From Massilia terrae (GTDB lineage: Bacteria; Pseudomonadota; Gammaproteobacteria; Burkholderiales; Burkholderiaceae_D), in the NCBI RefSeq assembly GCF_024753145.1, contig NZ_JANUGU010000009.1:62001-126000 (forward strand): DNA of 64,000 nucleotides. Direction: 5' to 3'. The position numbers and the translations under genes are program-made. The notes beneath the pieces are model-generated. The model was given only the letters and a program-made list of their open reading frames with translations. It had not been told where the DNA came from and did no database searches. Shown here piece after piece: positions 29,143 through 40,143 of this stretch; the stretch's first letter is position 1, and each line of letters opens with the position of its first letter.

Positions 29143-30095
29143 GCTTCGTTCAGCTGCTGCTCGAGCTGGTTCAGCACGGCGTAGCAAGGCAGCACCTGGG
29201 CCACGCTGGCGTTCGGCTCGCGCCCTTCACGGATGGCGGCGAAGAACTCGCGGTCCTGCAGCTCGATGCCGTTCATCGACACGTCCACATTCGTCACGTC
29301 GATCTTCTCTTCCTTGCCGTCGACCAGGTCGTCGTAGCGGGCGATGTAGGTGCCGGTGTCGCCGATGTAGCGGAAGAAGGTGCCAAGCGGCCCGTCGTTG
29401 TTGAAGGACAGGGACAGCGTGCAGATCGCACCGTTGGCGGCCTTCAGCTGGATCGACATGTCCATCGCGATGCCCAGCTCCGGATGGATCGGGCCCTGGA
29501 TCGCGTTGGCCTTCACCACCGGGCTGCCGCACTGATAGGCGAACAGATCGACCGTGTGGGCGGCGTGGTGCCACAGCAGGTGGTCGGTCCAGCTGCGCGC
29601 CTGGCCAAGTGCATTCATGTTCGTGCGGCGGAAGAAGTAGGTCTGCACGTCCATCTGCTGGATGTTGAATTCGCCCGCTTCGATGCGCTTGTGGACCCAC
29701 TGGTGGCTGGGGTTGAAGCGGCGGGTGTGGCCGCACATCGCCACCAGGCCGGTTTCCTTCTGCACCCGTACCACTTCCTCGCCGTCCTCGTAGACGTCGC
29801 ACAGCGGGATCTCGACCTGCACATGCTTGCCTGCCTTCATGCAGGCGATGGCCTGGGCGGCGTGCATCTGCGTCGGCGTGCACAGGATGACGGCGTCGAC
29901 CTGCGGCAGCGCCAGCGCCTCGTCGAGGCTGGTGCTGACGTGCGGGATGCCGTATTTGTCGGCGACTCCCTGGGTCTTGGCGAGATCGCGGCTGACCAGC
30001 GATACCACTTCCACGCCGTCGATCCTGGCAATCGCGTCCAGGTGCTTGATGCCGAAAGCGCCGGCGCCAGCCAGCGCGACCTTGATGGTCTTCAT
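29139..30095 (-). CDS. ligC: 4-carboxy-2-hydroxymuconate-6-semialdehyde dehydrogenase
   Basis: This 318-residue Gfo/Idh/MocA-family protein has the NAD(P)-binding GAGAFG near residue 10 and a CTPTQMH strand near residue 73. It oxidises the hemiacetal form of the ring-cleavage product to 2-pyrone-4,6-dicarboxylate. The EKP motif common in the superfamily reads EIP here. It lies between ligB (stop directly before its ATG) and the aldo/keto reductase. The identification rests on family plus operon position. Confidence 0.92.
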   Translation of the reverse strand: MKTIKVALAGAGAFGIKHLDAIARIDGVEVVSLVSRDLAKTQGVADKYGIPHVSTSLDEALALPQVDAVILCTPTQMHAAQAIACMKAGKHVQVEIPLCDVYEDGEEVVRVQKETGLVAMCGHTRRFNPSHQWVHKRIEAGEFNIQQMDVQTYFFRRTNMNALGQARSWTDHLLWHHAAHTVDLFAYQCGSPVVKANAIQGPIHPELGIAMDMSIQLKAANGAICTLSLSFNNDGPLGTFFRYIGDTGTYIARYDDLVDGKEEKIDVTNVDVSMNGIELQDREFFAAIREGREPNASVAQVLPCYAVLNQLEQQLNEA

Positions 30096-31366
<1,271 letters not shown>

Positions 31367-31377
<11 letters not shown>

Positions 31378-32299
31378 TGCCTACTTCCTCCGGCCAGTAG
31401 AGACGCATTGGATTCTCCACCAGCAGTTTGTGCTGCAGTTCCGCCGTCGGTGCGATGTGGGGAATGATCTCCACCAGCAGGCCGTCGTCGGGCATATGGT
31501 CCTTCAGGTTCGGATGCGGCCAGTCGGTGCCCCACAGTACGCGGTCCGGGAAGCTCTCGACCACGCGCCGGGCGAACGGAATCACGTCGCGGTAAGGCAC
31601 GCGCTCGCCGTCGAGGGCGCGCGGCCCGGTGACGCTGAGCCGTTCCGGGCAGCTCACCTTGCTCCACACGTTGGGATGATCGCGCATGAACTTGAGGAAC
31701 AGCGCGAATTCCGGCCCATCCACATCCTTGCTCACGTCAGGACGTCCCATGTGGTCCACCACCACGGTGGTCGGCAGCGCGGTGAAGAAGTCCCACAGTT
31801 CCGGCAGGTCCTGTGCTTCAAAATATACCACCACATGCCAGCCGAGTTTTTTGATGCGCGATGCGATTTCGAGCAGCTCGTCCTTGGGCGTGAAATCGAC
31901 CAGGCGCTTGACGAAGTTGAAGCGCACGCCGCGCACGCCGGCCGCGTGCAGCGCCTGCAGCTCTTCATCGGTAATCGAGCGGCGCACGGTGGCCACGCCG
32001 CGCGCCCGGCCGCCGGAGGACAGGCAGGCATCGACCATGGCGCGGTTGTCGGCGCCGTGGCAAGTGGCCTGCACCACCACGTTGCGCGCAAAGCCGAGAT
32101 GGTCGCGCAGGGCGAACAGCTGCTCCTTGCTGGCGTCGCAGGGCGTGTATTTGCGCTCAGGCGCATACGGGAATTCACGGCCCGGGCCGAACACGTGGCA
32201 GTGGGCGTCGACCGCACCCGCGGGCAGCTTGAATCCGGGTTTCGCGGGACCGGTGTACCAGTCCAGCCAACCGGGGGTCTTTTCGAAAGTCTGGCTCAT
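31367..32299 (-). CDS. ligI: 2-pyrone-4,6-dicarboxylate hydrolase
   Basis: This 310-residue amidohydrolase-superfamily enzyme opens the lactone 2-pyrone-4,6-dicarboxylate to 4-oxalomesaconate. The DAHCHVFGPG motif near residue 31, the VDHMGRPD strand and the late GTDWPHPN motif supply the active-site His and Asp residues. Length matches LigI. It lies 1 nt from ligK in the middle of the operon. Confidence 0.94.
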
Positions 32300-32300
32300 A

Positions 32301-32999
32301 TCAGTCGATGTATTTCAGGCCCGCCGCTTCGAGCGGACCGCGCATGTTGTACATATCCAGGCCGAGCACGCCCGATGCCAGCTTGGCGCGCTTATCGGCT
32401 TCCAGGGATTCGCGCTTCCGGGCCACTTCGGCCACGCGCGCCGCATCGGCCGCCGGCACCGCCACCACGCCGTCATCGTCGGCCACGATCACGTCGCCAG
32501 GGTTGACCAGCGCGCCGGCGCACAGCACCGGGATATTCACCGAGCCGAGCGTCGCCTTGATCGTGCCCTTGGCGCTGATCGCTTTGCTCCATACCGGGAA
32601 ATCCATCTGCTTGAGCGTCGCGACATCGCGCACGCCGGCGTCGATCACCAGGCCCTTGGCGCCGCGCGACTGGAAGCTGGTTGCCAGCAGATCGCCGAAA
32701 TAGCCGTCGGTGCACTCGGCGGTGATGGCGGCGACCACGATGTCGCCCGGCTGGATCTGCTCGGCCACGACGTGCATCATCCAGTTGTCGCCCGGGTGCA
32801 ACAGCACGGTGACGGCGGTGGCGCCGACCTGGGCGCCGCTGAAGATCGGGCGCATATAAGGCTTCATCAGGCCCATGCGGCCCATGGCCTCGTGCACGGT
32901 GGCGCTGCCGAGGCGGCCCAGCTGCTCGGCGACTTCACGCGGGGCGCGCTCGATATTGCGCTTGACGATGCCAAGCTGGTTGTAGGCGGGAGTGGTCAT
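32301..32999 (-). CDS. ligK: 4-carboxy-4-hydroxy-2-oxoadipate aldolase
   Basis: This 232-residue RraA-like class II aldolase splits 4-carboxy-4-hydroxy-2-oxoadipate to pyruvate and oxaloacetate, the last step of the pathway. The [10 protein letters not shown] segment carries the Arg and Asp used for substrate and divalent metal binding, and GDNWMMHVV starts the family's core. It sits between ligJ and ligI with 1-3 nt gaps. Confidence 0.94.
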   Translation of the reverse strand: MTTPAYNQLGIVKRNIERAPREVAEQLGRLGSATVHEAMGRMGLMKPYMRPIFSGAQVGATAVTVLLHPGDNWMMHVVAEQIQPGDIVVAAITAECTDGYFGDLLATSFQSRGAKGLVIDAGVRDVATLKQMDFPVWSKAISAKGTIKATLGSVNIPVLCAGALVNPGDVIVADDDGVVAVPAADAARVAEVARKRESLEADKRAKLASGVLGLDMYNMRGPLEAAGLKYID

Positions 33000-33002
33000 G
33001 GG

Positions 33003-34040
33003 TCAGCGTCCTTTCTGTTTCAGGGCGGCGTCCAGGCGCGGATACACGCGGCGCGCATTGCCCTCGTAGATCTTGAAGCGGTCCTCGGCGCTGATGGCGG
33101 CGGCGTCGATGTAGCGCTTGGTGTCGTCGTAGTAGTGCCCGGTCTCCGGGTCGATGCCGCGCACCGCGCCGATCATCTCGGAGGCAAACAGCACGTTGTC
33201 GACCGGGATGACCTTGGTCAGCAGGTCGATGCCCGGCTGATGGTAGACGCAGGTGTCGAAGAAGATGTTGTTCAGCAGGTGGTCCTTGAGCAGCGGCTTC
33301 TTCAGCTCCTGCGCCAGCCCACGGTAACGGCCCCAGTGGTAAGGCGCGGCGCCGCCGCCGTGCGGGATGATGAACTTCAGCGTCGGGAAACGGCTGAACA
33401 GGTCCCCGCTCAGGCACTGCATGAACGCCGTGGTGTCGGCGTTGATGTAGTGGGCGCCGGTGGTGTGGAAGCAGGCGTTGCAGCTGGTGCTCACGTGGAT
33501 CATGGCCGGGATGTCGTATTCGACCATCTTTTCGTAGATGGGGAACCAGTGCGGGTCGGTCAGCGGCGGCGAATTCCAGTGGCCGCCGCTCGGGTCCGGG
33601 TTCAGGTTGATCGCGACCGCGCCGTACTCCTTGACGCATTTTTCCAGCTCCGGGATGCAGGTGGCGGGATCGACGCCCGGCGACTGCGGCAGCATCGCGG
33701 CCGGGATGAAGTGGTCCGGGAACAGCCGGCTGACGCGATAGCACAGCTCGTTGCAGATCGCGGCCCAGGTCGAGGACACGTTGAAGTTGCCGATGTGGTG
33801 GGCCATGAAGCTGGCGCGCGGGCTGAAGATGGTCAGGTCGCTGCGGCGTTCCTTCATCAGGCGCAGCTGGTTCGCCTCGATGGTTTCGCGCAGCTCGTCA
33901 TCGCTGATTTTCAGGTCGGCCACGCGCGGCATGGCGGATGGATCCTTGATGCCGGCGATCTGCTGGTTGCGCCAGTTCTCGAGCGCCTTGGGAGCGGTCG
34001 TGTAGTGGCCGTGGATGTCGATGATGATCGGATTGCTCAT
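33003..34040 (-). CDS. ligJ: 4-oxalomesaconate hydratase
   Basis: This 345-residue amidohydrolase-2-family protein adds water to 4-oxalomesaconate (enol form) to give 4-carboxy-4-hydroxy-2-oxoadipate. The metal site is marked by DIHGHYT at residues 8-14, with later His residues in MIHVST and IIPHGGGAAPYHW. I chose ATG 34040, which gives the normal length and N-terminus. It lies 8 nt after the transporter stop. Confidence 0.93.
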   Translation of the reverse strand: MSNPIIIDIHGHYTTAPKALENWRNQQIAGIKDPSAMPRVADLKISDDELRETIEANQLRLMKERRSDLTIFSPRASFMAHHIGNFNVSSTWAAICNELCYRVSRLFPDHFIPAAMLPQSPGVDPATCIPELEKCVKEYGAVAINLNPDPSGGHWNSPPLTDPHWFPIYEKMVEYDIPAMIHVSTSCNACFHTTGAHYINADTTAFMQCLSGDLFSRFPTLKFIIPHGGGAAPYHWGRYRGLAQELKKPLLKDHLLNNIFFDTCVYHQPGIDLLTKVIPVDNVLFASEMIGAVRGIDPETGHYYDDTKRYIDAAAISAEDRFKIYEGNARRVYPRLDAALKQKGR

Positions 34041-34048
34041 GATGTGTT

Positions 34049-35362
34049 TTACTTGCGTTGGGCGGACTGTTTCAGCATCAGGAAGGCGGCGGCCAGCAGG
34101 CCCGGCACCGCCAGGAAGGTGAGAATTGCGGAAAAGCTCAGCTGCACGGCGATCAGCTGGGCCACGATGAAGGAGCCGGCGATGCCGCCGAGGCGCCCGA
34201 TGCCCAGCATCCAGGCAATGCCCGTGGCGCGGCCCGCGGTCGGGTAGAAATCGGCGGCCAGCGCCGGCAGCGAGGACTGCGCGGTGTTCATCAGCGTGCC
34301 GGCCACCAGCACCGCCACCACCAGCATGCCGATGCTGCCGGCGACGTGGCCGATGGCGAACACCGCCACCGCCGTCAGCGCGAAGCCGGTCGCCACGATG
34401 CGGTCGCCGTTGTAGCGGTCCATCAGCCAACCGAATACCACGGCGCCGACGCCGCCCAGCGAGAACAGGGCCGACACCACCGAGGCTTCGCGCGGGCCGA
34501 GGCCGGCCTCCTTGAACAGGACCGGCATCCAGTTGACCATCGAGTAGAAGATCACCAGGCCCATGAAATAAGTTAGCCACAGCATCGCGCTGCCAAACCG
34601 GAATTCGCGCGAGAGCACCACGCTGGCGCCGGCCACGCGGCTGGATGCCGGGCGCTGCTCGGCCAGGATGAAGGATTCGGCCGTGACCTCGCCGATGCGT
34701 TCGAGCACGGCGCGCACGCGCTCGCCGGGCCAGGCCCGCGCCACCATGAAGCGCACCGATTCCGGTAGCCACAGCAGCAGCGCGCCGGACAGCGCGAGCG
34801 GCACCACGCCGCCGGCCAGCAGCACGCTGCGCCAGCCCCACTGGGGAATCATCCACGCGGCCAGGAAGCCGCCCAGCGCGGCGCCCAGCGGGAAGCCGCA
34901 GAACATCGCATTGGTCAGGGTGGCGCGGCGGCTGGCCGGGCAGTATTCGCTCATCAGGGTAACGGCGTTGGGCATCGCCGCGCCCAGGCCGATGCCGGTG
35001 ACGAAGCGCCACGCGGTCAGCTCCGACAGGCTGGCGGCATGCCATGCGCCCAGGCTGGCCAGCGCGAACACCAGCACCGCCAGCGTCAGCGGGCGCTTGC
35101 GGCCGAAACGGTCGGCCAGCGGACCGGAGGTGAGCGAGCCGCAGGTCAACCCGATCAGCGCGGCGCTCAGCACCGGCGCCAGTTGCGGCTTGCTGATGCC
35201 CCATTCGGCCACCAGCGACGGCGCGAGGTAGCCGATGGCCGCGGTGTCGAAACCGTCCAGCAGCACGATCGTGAAGCACAGCGCGAACACCAGCCACTGG
35301 TAGGACGAGAAGCGGCGCTCGTCGAGGAAGGCCTGTATGTCGAGGGTAGCTTGGGCAAGCAT
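34049..35362 (-). CDS. aromatic acid:H+ symporter (AAHS-type MFS), probable protocatechuate/gallate importer
   Basis: The protein has about 437 residues and 12 predicted membrane helices. VLLDGFDTAAIGYLAPSL is the first-helix DGFD motif of AAHS transporters (PcaK, GalT), and GPLADRFGRKRPL is the loop 2-3 signature. I prefer ATG 35362 because GGAG lies 6 nt upstream; the ATG at 35374 has no ribosome site. Lying inside the ring-cleavage operon, it most likely brings in protocatechuate or gallate. Confidence 0.88.
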   Translation of the reverse strand: MLAQATLDIQAFLDERRFSSYQWLVFALCFTIVLLDGFDTAAIGYLAPSLVAEWGISKPQLAPVLSAALIGLTCGSLTSGPLADRFGRKRPLTLAVLVFALASLGAWHAASLSELTAWRFVTGIGLGAAMPNAVTLMSEYCPASRRATLTNAMFCGFPLGAALGGFLAAWMIPQWGWRSVLLAGGVVPLALSGALLLWLPESVRFMVARAWPGERVRAVLERIGEVTAESFILAEQRPASSRVAGASVVLSREFRFGSAMLWLTYFMGLVIFYSMVNWMPVLFKEAGLGPREASVVSALFSLGGVGAVVFGWLMDRYNGDRIVATGFALTAVAVFAIGHVAGSIGMLVVAVLVAGTLMNTAQSSLPALAADFYPTAGRATGIAWMLGIGRLGGIAGSFIVAQLIAVQLSFSAILTFLAVPGLLAAAFLMLKQSAQRK

Positions 35363-35393
35363 TGGGGTCTCCATTTATTTTTTTGGTGCTTGC

Positions 35394-36479
35394 TTATTTA
35401 CCCGGCCAGACCGCCGATGGCACCATCACCTCGCCGCGCATGATCAGGCGGGCGGTGCGCAGCAGCGCCGCGCGCGTGACCTTCTGCGGATTGGCCGGGT
35501 CCAGCTCCAGTTCGACGCTGAATTCGCCGGTCGGGTGCTCGACCGAGATCGCCTTGACGCGGCCTTCCGGCACGGCGGCAACGCCCTCGGTCACGGAACC
35601 CGGCAACACGCAGGCGGTACCGACGGTGACTGCGGCCAGCACGCCGATCGCGTCGTGGCAGACGTGGGGAATGAAGCTGCGCGTGGTGAGGCTGCCGCCC
35701 TCGCGGGCCGGCGCGACCAGCGTCATCTTGGGGTAGCTCTTGCTGGTGACGTCGCCCAGTCCCATCGCGTGGCCGCAGGCGATGCGCAGGCGTTCGATGC
35801 GCGCCTTGAGTTCCGTATCCGCGTTCAGCTCTGCCACGTCCTCGTAACCCGTGCGGCCCACGGCTTCGGCGCGGAACAGCACCAGCGGCATGCCGTTGTC
35901 GATGCAGGTGACCTCGACGCCGTCGATGGTGTCGCGCACATTCCCGGTCGGGAGCAGGCCGGAACACACCGATCCCTCGGTGTCGAGGAAGTTGATGGTG
36001 ATCGGCGCCGAGGTGCCGGGCACGCCGTCGATGCGCGCGTCGCCATCGTAGGCCACGCGCCCGCCCGGCGTCTGCACCGTGATATCGCACTGCATGTCGG
36101 TGTTCAGCGTCAGCACGCGCAGCGTGGTGGTGTCGCCCTGCGCGTGGACGATGCCGCGCTCGAGCGCGAACGGAACCACGGCTGCCAGCATATTGCCGCA
36201 GTTGGGCGTGGTGTCGACCGTGTCCTTGTTCGGCTGCAGCTGGGCGAACAGGAAATCGAGGTCGACGCCAGGCACGGTACTGCGGCGCACGATGCCGACC
36301 TTGCTGGTGAGCGGATGCGCGCCGCCAAGGCCGTCGATCTGGCGCGGATCGGGCGAGCCCATGGCCGCCAGCAGCACACGGTCGCGCGTGGCGATGTCGG
36401 CCGGAAGATCGGATTCGAGGAAGAAGGGACCGCGCGAGGTGCCTCCGCGCATGAACAGGGTCGGTATCGGTGTCTGCAT
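35394..36479 (-). CDS. galD: 4-oxalomesaconate tautomerase
   Basis: This protein of about 361 residues belongs to the PrpF/DapF-fold isomerases. TLFMRGGTSRGPFF near the N-terminus is the family's phosphate/carboxylate-binding start, and the two catalytic Cys are probably those in TPNCGN and RIACGHAMG. It converts the keto to the enol form of 4-oxalomesaconate for LigJ. I chose ATG 36479, which matches known GalD N-termini; ATGs at 36491 and 36509 are also in frame. It is the first gene of the operon, 114 nt from the divergent LysR gene. Confidence 0.9.
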   Translation of the reverse strand: MQTPIPTLFMRGGTSRGPFFLESDLPADIATRDRVLLAAMGSPDPRQIDGLGGAHPLTSKVGIVRRSTVPGVDLDFLFAQLQPNKDTVDTTPNCGNMLAAVVPFALERGIVHAQGDTTTLRVLTLNTDMQCDITVQTPGGRVAYDGDARIDGVPGTSAPITINFLDTEGSVCSGLLPTGNVRDTIDGVEVTCIDNGMPLVLFRAEAVGRTGYEDVAELNADTELKARIERLRIACGHAMGLGDVTSKSYPKMTLVAPAREGGSLTTRSFIPHVCHDAIGVLAAVTVGTACVLPGSVTEGVAAVPEGRVKAISVEHPTGEFSVELELDPANPQKVTRAALLRTARLIMRGEVMVPSAVWPGK

Positions 36480-36593
36480 GATGGGATCCATTGTGATCGG
36501 GCCGCCCATCCGTTCACAGGGGAGGCGGCCACTACCAGCTATGCCGTTTTGCGATATCATGAATCGAATTACTTAATTTTTGGATGACTTGCC

Positions 36594-37520
36594 ATGGACC
36601 TCAAACAGCTCGCCTACTTTGTGCGGGTGGCCGAACTTGGCAGCTTTTCGCGCGCCTCGATGGTGCTCGACATCGCGCAGCCGGCGCTGAGCCGCCAGGT
36701 GCGCCTGCTGGAAGTCGAACTGCGCCAGCACCTCCTGCTGCGTAATGGCCGCGGCGTCACCCTCACCGAAGCGGGCAAGGTCCTGCTCGAACACAGCCGC
36801 GGCGTGCTGCACCAGGTCGAGCGCCTGCGCGAGGAGCTGTCGCGGGTGCGCGGCTCGCTGGCCGGCAGCGTGGCGCTCGGGCTGCCGCCCACCATCTCCA
36901 AGGTGCTGACGGTGCCGGTCTCGCGCGAGTTCCGGCGCGCCATGCCGGAAGCGACGCTGTCGATCACCGAGGGCCTGTCGGCGCCGATGGCGCAGGCGCT
37001 GCTGGCCGGCCGCCTCGACATCGCGCTGCTGCACAACGCCCCGCCCACACCCGACCTCAGCCTGACGCCGCTGCTGGAAGAAGAGCTGATGCTGGTCCAG
37101 CGCCGCGGCGACGCCAGCGAACGCAGGCCGGCAAAACTGGCCGAGCTGGCGGAGCTCGACCTGATCATCCCCAGCCGTCCCAACGCCATGCGCATGCAGG
37201 TGGAAACGGAACTGCTCAATCTCGGCATCACGCCCCGTATCGCGCTCGAGATCGACGGCGTGGCGGCGATCCTGGACCTGGTGGCCGACGGCGCCGGCTG
37301 CGCCGTCCTCGCCCGCAACGCGGTGCTGACCAGCAGCCACCCGGAGCGCTACACGATGCGCCGCATTATCGAGCCGCGGCTCGCATCGAAGCTCTACATC
37401 GCGACCCACGCGCACCGTCCCGTCACCGAGACCCAGAAGGCCATGATCGACCTGCTGTCGGCGCTGGCGACGAAGACGCTATCGGCCGCTCAGGGCGAGA
37501 CGCACGCCGGCAAGGCCTGA
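36594..37520 (+). CDS. LysR-family regulator of the lig operon
   Basis: This 308-residue protein has an N-terminal winged HTH (LGSFSRASMVLDIAQPALSRQVRLLE in two segments, residues 15-40) and a C-terminal effector domain. It is divergent from galD with 114 nt between, the normal place for a LysR activator such as LigR or GalR that responds to protocatechuate or gallate. The shared GTTAT-N5-ATAAC palindrome is not present in this gap. Its end overlaps the convergent hydrolase gene by 31 nt. Confidence 0.9.
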   Translation: MDLKQLAYFVRVAELGSFSRASMVLDIAQPALSRQVRLLEVELRQHLLLRNGRGVTLTEAGKVLLEHSRGVLHQVERLREELSRVRGSLAGSVALGLPPTISKVLTVPVSREFRRAMPEATLSITEGLSAPMAQALLAGRLDIALLHNAPPTPDLSLTPLLEEELMLVQRRGDASERRPAKLAELAELDLIIPSRPNAMRMQVETELLNLGITPRIALEIDGVAAILDLVADGAGCAVLARNAVLTSSHPERYTMRRIIEPRLASKLYIATHAHRPVTETQKAMIDLLSALATKTLSAAQGETHAGKA

Positions 37521-38866
37521 CCGGGCAAGGCGAACGGCGCCACCCCGGCATCCTTCAGCGTGTGCAGCAGCGTGCACGTGGTGTAGGGACGCTGGAACAC
37601 GGCCGGCGTGAACGGCACAAAGCGCGATTGTCCAAGCTTGCTGGCGTCGGCCAGCGCCGACATGCCGGCCGCCGAGGTATCCGGCCACTGGCCGCTGCGC
37701 ACGCGCGTCACCAGCGCGTGCACGCTGGCCACGGTTTCGGCCGGCGTGAAGCCGCAATGGCCGGCGCTGTGGGTATAGGCCTGGCGCAGCATGGCGCCCT
37801 TCCCTGCCTTGTCGACGGCCTGCTGGAAGGCCTGCTGCGACGCCGTCGGCGAGATCTCGTCGCCCAGGCCGTTCAGCGTCAGCACCGGCACTTTCAGGTC
37901 GCCGTCGAACACGCCGGTGGCGACGTAGGCCAGCGCCTTCGGATCGGCCGACAGGCGCGGCGTCTTCTCCAGCACCGCCAGGTCGGCAGCGAGCGGCACG
38001 CCGGCCGAGCGGTACAGGCCGCGCACCAGCTCGTCCTCGTCGACCGCTGCCAGCAAGGCGCCGTAATCGACGCCGGTGTTGGCGCTGATGTTGCCGCCGC
38101 TGAGATGCTCGATCTGGTGGCGGCTGCTCATCGCCTGGCGCACCAGGCTGCGCAGGCTGTCGGCCAGGCCGCGCGCACGCGCATCGACGTCGTCGGCGGC
38201 GGGTTCCGGCTTGGCCGGAACCGACCACTCGGGCAGTTGGGCCACGCGCGCCGCGAAGGCGATGCGGGCGCGCCCGGCCGGGGTCTCCAGGGCTTTGTCC
38301 AGCACGGCGTTCCAGGCCGGGATGGCCGTCTTCTGCCAGTCGTCCGGGATATTCGTCACCGGCAGCGCCGAGCCAGGCGCCAGCAGGGCCTTGGCCACGA
38401 ACAGCCCGTCGAGCTTGGCCTGCCACTGGGCGACGGAGCCCGACAGGCCGCCGCATTTGACCACGGCGCCGCGCCAGCGCTCGGGATAGGCCTGCACCGA
38501 GACGGACGCGGTGTGGCCGCCCTGCGACTGGCCCAGCTGGATCGGCAGCTGCGCCTTGCCGTACTTCGCTTCCACCAGGTCCAGGGTTTCGATGGCGTTG
38601 GCAGCGGCGCGCTGGATGGCCCAGCCGCTCAACTCGCGCGTGGTGCCGGCCATGGCGTAGCCTTCACCCAGCAGCGCCTGCACGTCCGGCGTGCGCGGCT
38701 TGGAGGCGTAATCGAGGCCGATCAGCACCACGCCGTTCCAGTGCGCCGGCATGTCGATGCGATAAGGGGTGCCGTCCTTCAGTTTTCCTTCGGTGGTGCT
38801 GAAGGTGTCGGCGGCGTGCGACGCGCAGGCAATGGCCGCGCAGGCAATGGCGATGATGCGTTTCAT
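37490..38866 (-). CDS. secreted alpha/beta hydrolase (copy E)
   Basis: This 458-residue protein has a signal peptide (about residues 1-19), the nucleophile Ser114 in GQSQGG and a late SAGHCGF with the probable catalytic His. It is a distant paralogue of the hydrolase at 21816-23063, longer by about 40 residues in the middle. Its start overlaps the MFS stop as ATGA, so it is the last gene of the nine-gene operon that begins with the TonB receptor at 50353. A phenolic-ester hydrolase role is inferred from context. Confidence 0.8.
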   Translation of the reverse strand: MKRIIAIACAAIACASHAADTFSTTEGKLKDGTPYRIDMPAHWNGVVLIGLDYASKPRTPDVQALLGEGYAMAGTTRELSGWAIQRAAANAIETLDLVEAKYGKAQLPIQLGQSQGGHTASVSVQAYPERWRGAVVKCGGLSGSVAQWQAKLDGLFVAKALLAPGSALPVTNIPDDWQKTAIPAWNAVLDKALETPAGRARIAFAARVAQLPEWSVPAKPEPAADDVDARARGLADSLRSLVRQAMSSRHQIEHLSGGNISANTGVDYGALLAAVDEDELVRGLYRSAGVPLAADLAVLEKTPRLSADPKALAYVATGVFDGDLKVPVLTLNGLGDEISPTASQQAFQQAVDKAGKGAMLRQAYTHSAGHCGFTPAETVASVHALVTRVRSGQWPDTSAAGMSALADASKLGQSRFVPFTPAVFQRPYTTCTLLHTLKDAGVAPFALPGQALPACVSP

Positions 38867-40110
38867 GCGGCGGCTCCCACGGTGCGCGCCGCCTCGAGGC
38901 GGGCGTTGTTACGGTCGGCGTAATGCTTCAGGAAGAGGAACAGGCACATCGAGAACGCGGCCACGCCCGACAGCGCCCACCAGCCGGCCACGAAGCCGTT
39001 CGACCAGTCGCGCAGCCAGCCCAGCGCCTGCGGGCCGAGGTAGCCGAAGATGCCGCCGCCGAGGGCGGTGATGCCCATCAGCGGTCCGACGTCCTTGCCG
39101 CGCACCAGTTCCGACACGGCCGGATAGACCTGGTTGGTCGAGGACAGGCCGAGCGAAATCAGGGCCGCCGCGGCGACCTGGAACACGACCAGGTCATGCG
39201 ACATCATGGCCAGCGTGGCCGGGATCATCAGCGCCATCATCCCCGCCAGCACCAGCCAGCGGTTGAAGCGGTCGGACAGGTAGCCGCACAGCGGGTTGAC
39301 CACGATCGCGCTGACGTAGGCGATGCTGATCACTTGCGCCGAGGCCGACGCGTCCAGGCTGAACTGCGCCTTGAGCGCGGCCGGCAGGAAGAAGGTGGCC
39401 GCGAAGCCGCCGGCGTTGGCCAGGCCCAGCAAAGGAATGGTCCAGACGATCGGAATGCGGAAAGCCGAGAACGCGCCGCGCTGGTCGCCGCCGCCCTTGC
39501 GCGCCTGCTGGACGACTTCAGGGCGCTGCCGATAGAACAGGTAGAAGATGAAGAGGCCGATGATGGCGGCGCCGCCGAAAGCCATGATGGCGTGGCGCCA
39601 GCCCATGCTGGTGGCGATGCCGGCGCAGAACGGCGCGCCGAACACGGTGGCCAGCGACGACATCGCGCCCAGCACGCCCATCGCCCTGCCCTTCAGGTGC
39701 GGCGGCGCGGTCAGCGCAATCGCCGTCATCACGCACACGAAGGCCAGGCGGTAGCCGAAGATCCAGACCACGCGCGCCGTGATGGCCTGGCCGAAGTTCT
39801 CGGCCACCGACAGCCCGAACAGGCCGAGCGCCAGGACCGCCAGGCCAACACCCAGCACGCGCTTCTCGCCGAACTGCTTGGCCAGCACGCCGGCCGGGAC
39901 GCTGACCACCAGCGCGACCAGCCCGTACACGCCGGTGAAGGTGCCGACCTGGCTGAAACTCATTGCGAAATCCCTCTGGATCGCCGGCAGCAGCGGCGAG
40001 AAGCCGAGGCTGGACATCTGCATCGCCATCATCGCGGCGACGACGGCGAGGTAGTAGATCACCCACTGTTCCTGCGTTGCGAACCGGGGTGTTGATTCAT
40101 CGGCCATCAT
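38863..40110 (-). CDS. MFS transporter
   Basis: This 415-residue protein has 12 predicted membrane helices, starting with WVIYYLAVVAAMMAMQMSSLGFSPLLPAI; the loop 2-3 region is GVLAKQFGEKRVLG. Two ATGs in a row (40110, 40107) follow an AGGAG. It is not AAHS or ACS type by its helix-1 motif. It is in an operon with the CoA-transferase and dehydratase-like subunits, so it likely moves their organic acid substrate. Confidence 0.82.
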   Translation of the reverse strand: MMADESTPRFATQEQWVIYYLAVVAAMMAMQMSSLGFSPLLPAIQRDFAMSFSQVGTFTGVYGLVALVVSVPAGVLAKQFGEKRVLGVGLAVLALGLFGLSVAENFGQAITARVVWIFGYRLAFVCVMTAIALTAPPHLKGRAMGVLGAMSSLATVFGAPFCAGIATSMGWRHAIMAFGGAAIIGLFIFYLFYRQRPEVVQQARKGGGDQRGAFSAFRIPIVWTIPLLGLANAGGFAATFFLPAALKAQFSLDASASAQVISIAYVSAIVVNPLCGYLSDRFNRWLVLAGMMALMIPATLAMMSHDLVVFQVAAAALISLGLSSTNQVYPAVSELVRGKDVGPLMGITALGGGIFGYLGPQALGWLRDWSNGFVAGWWALSGVAAFSMCLFLFLKHYADRNNARLEAARTVGAAA

Positions 40111-40143
40111 GGGGCTTGTCTCCTGTTGTATTCGTTTAGTGTC

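Noticed and set aside
36480-36593. Copy of the shared palindrome in the galD/LysR gap
   Set aside because: AT-rich stretch present, but no TTAT-N5-ATAA arrangement found; same result for the pobA/pobR gap at 27105-27225.
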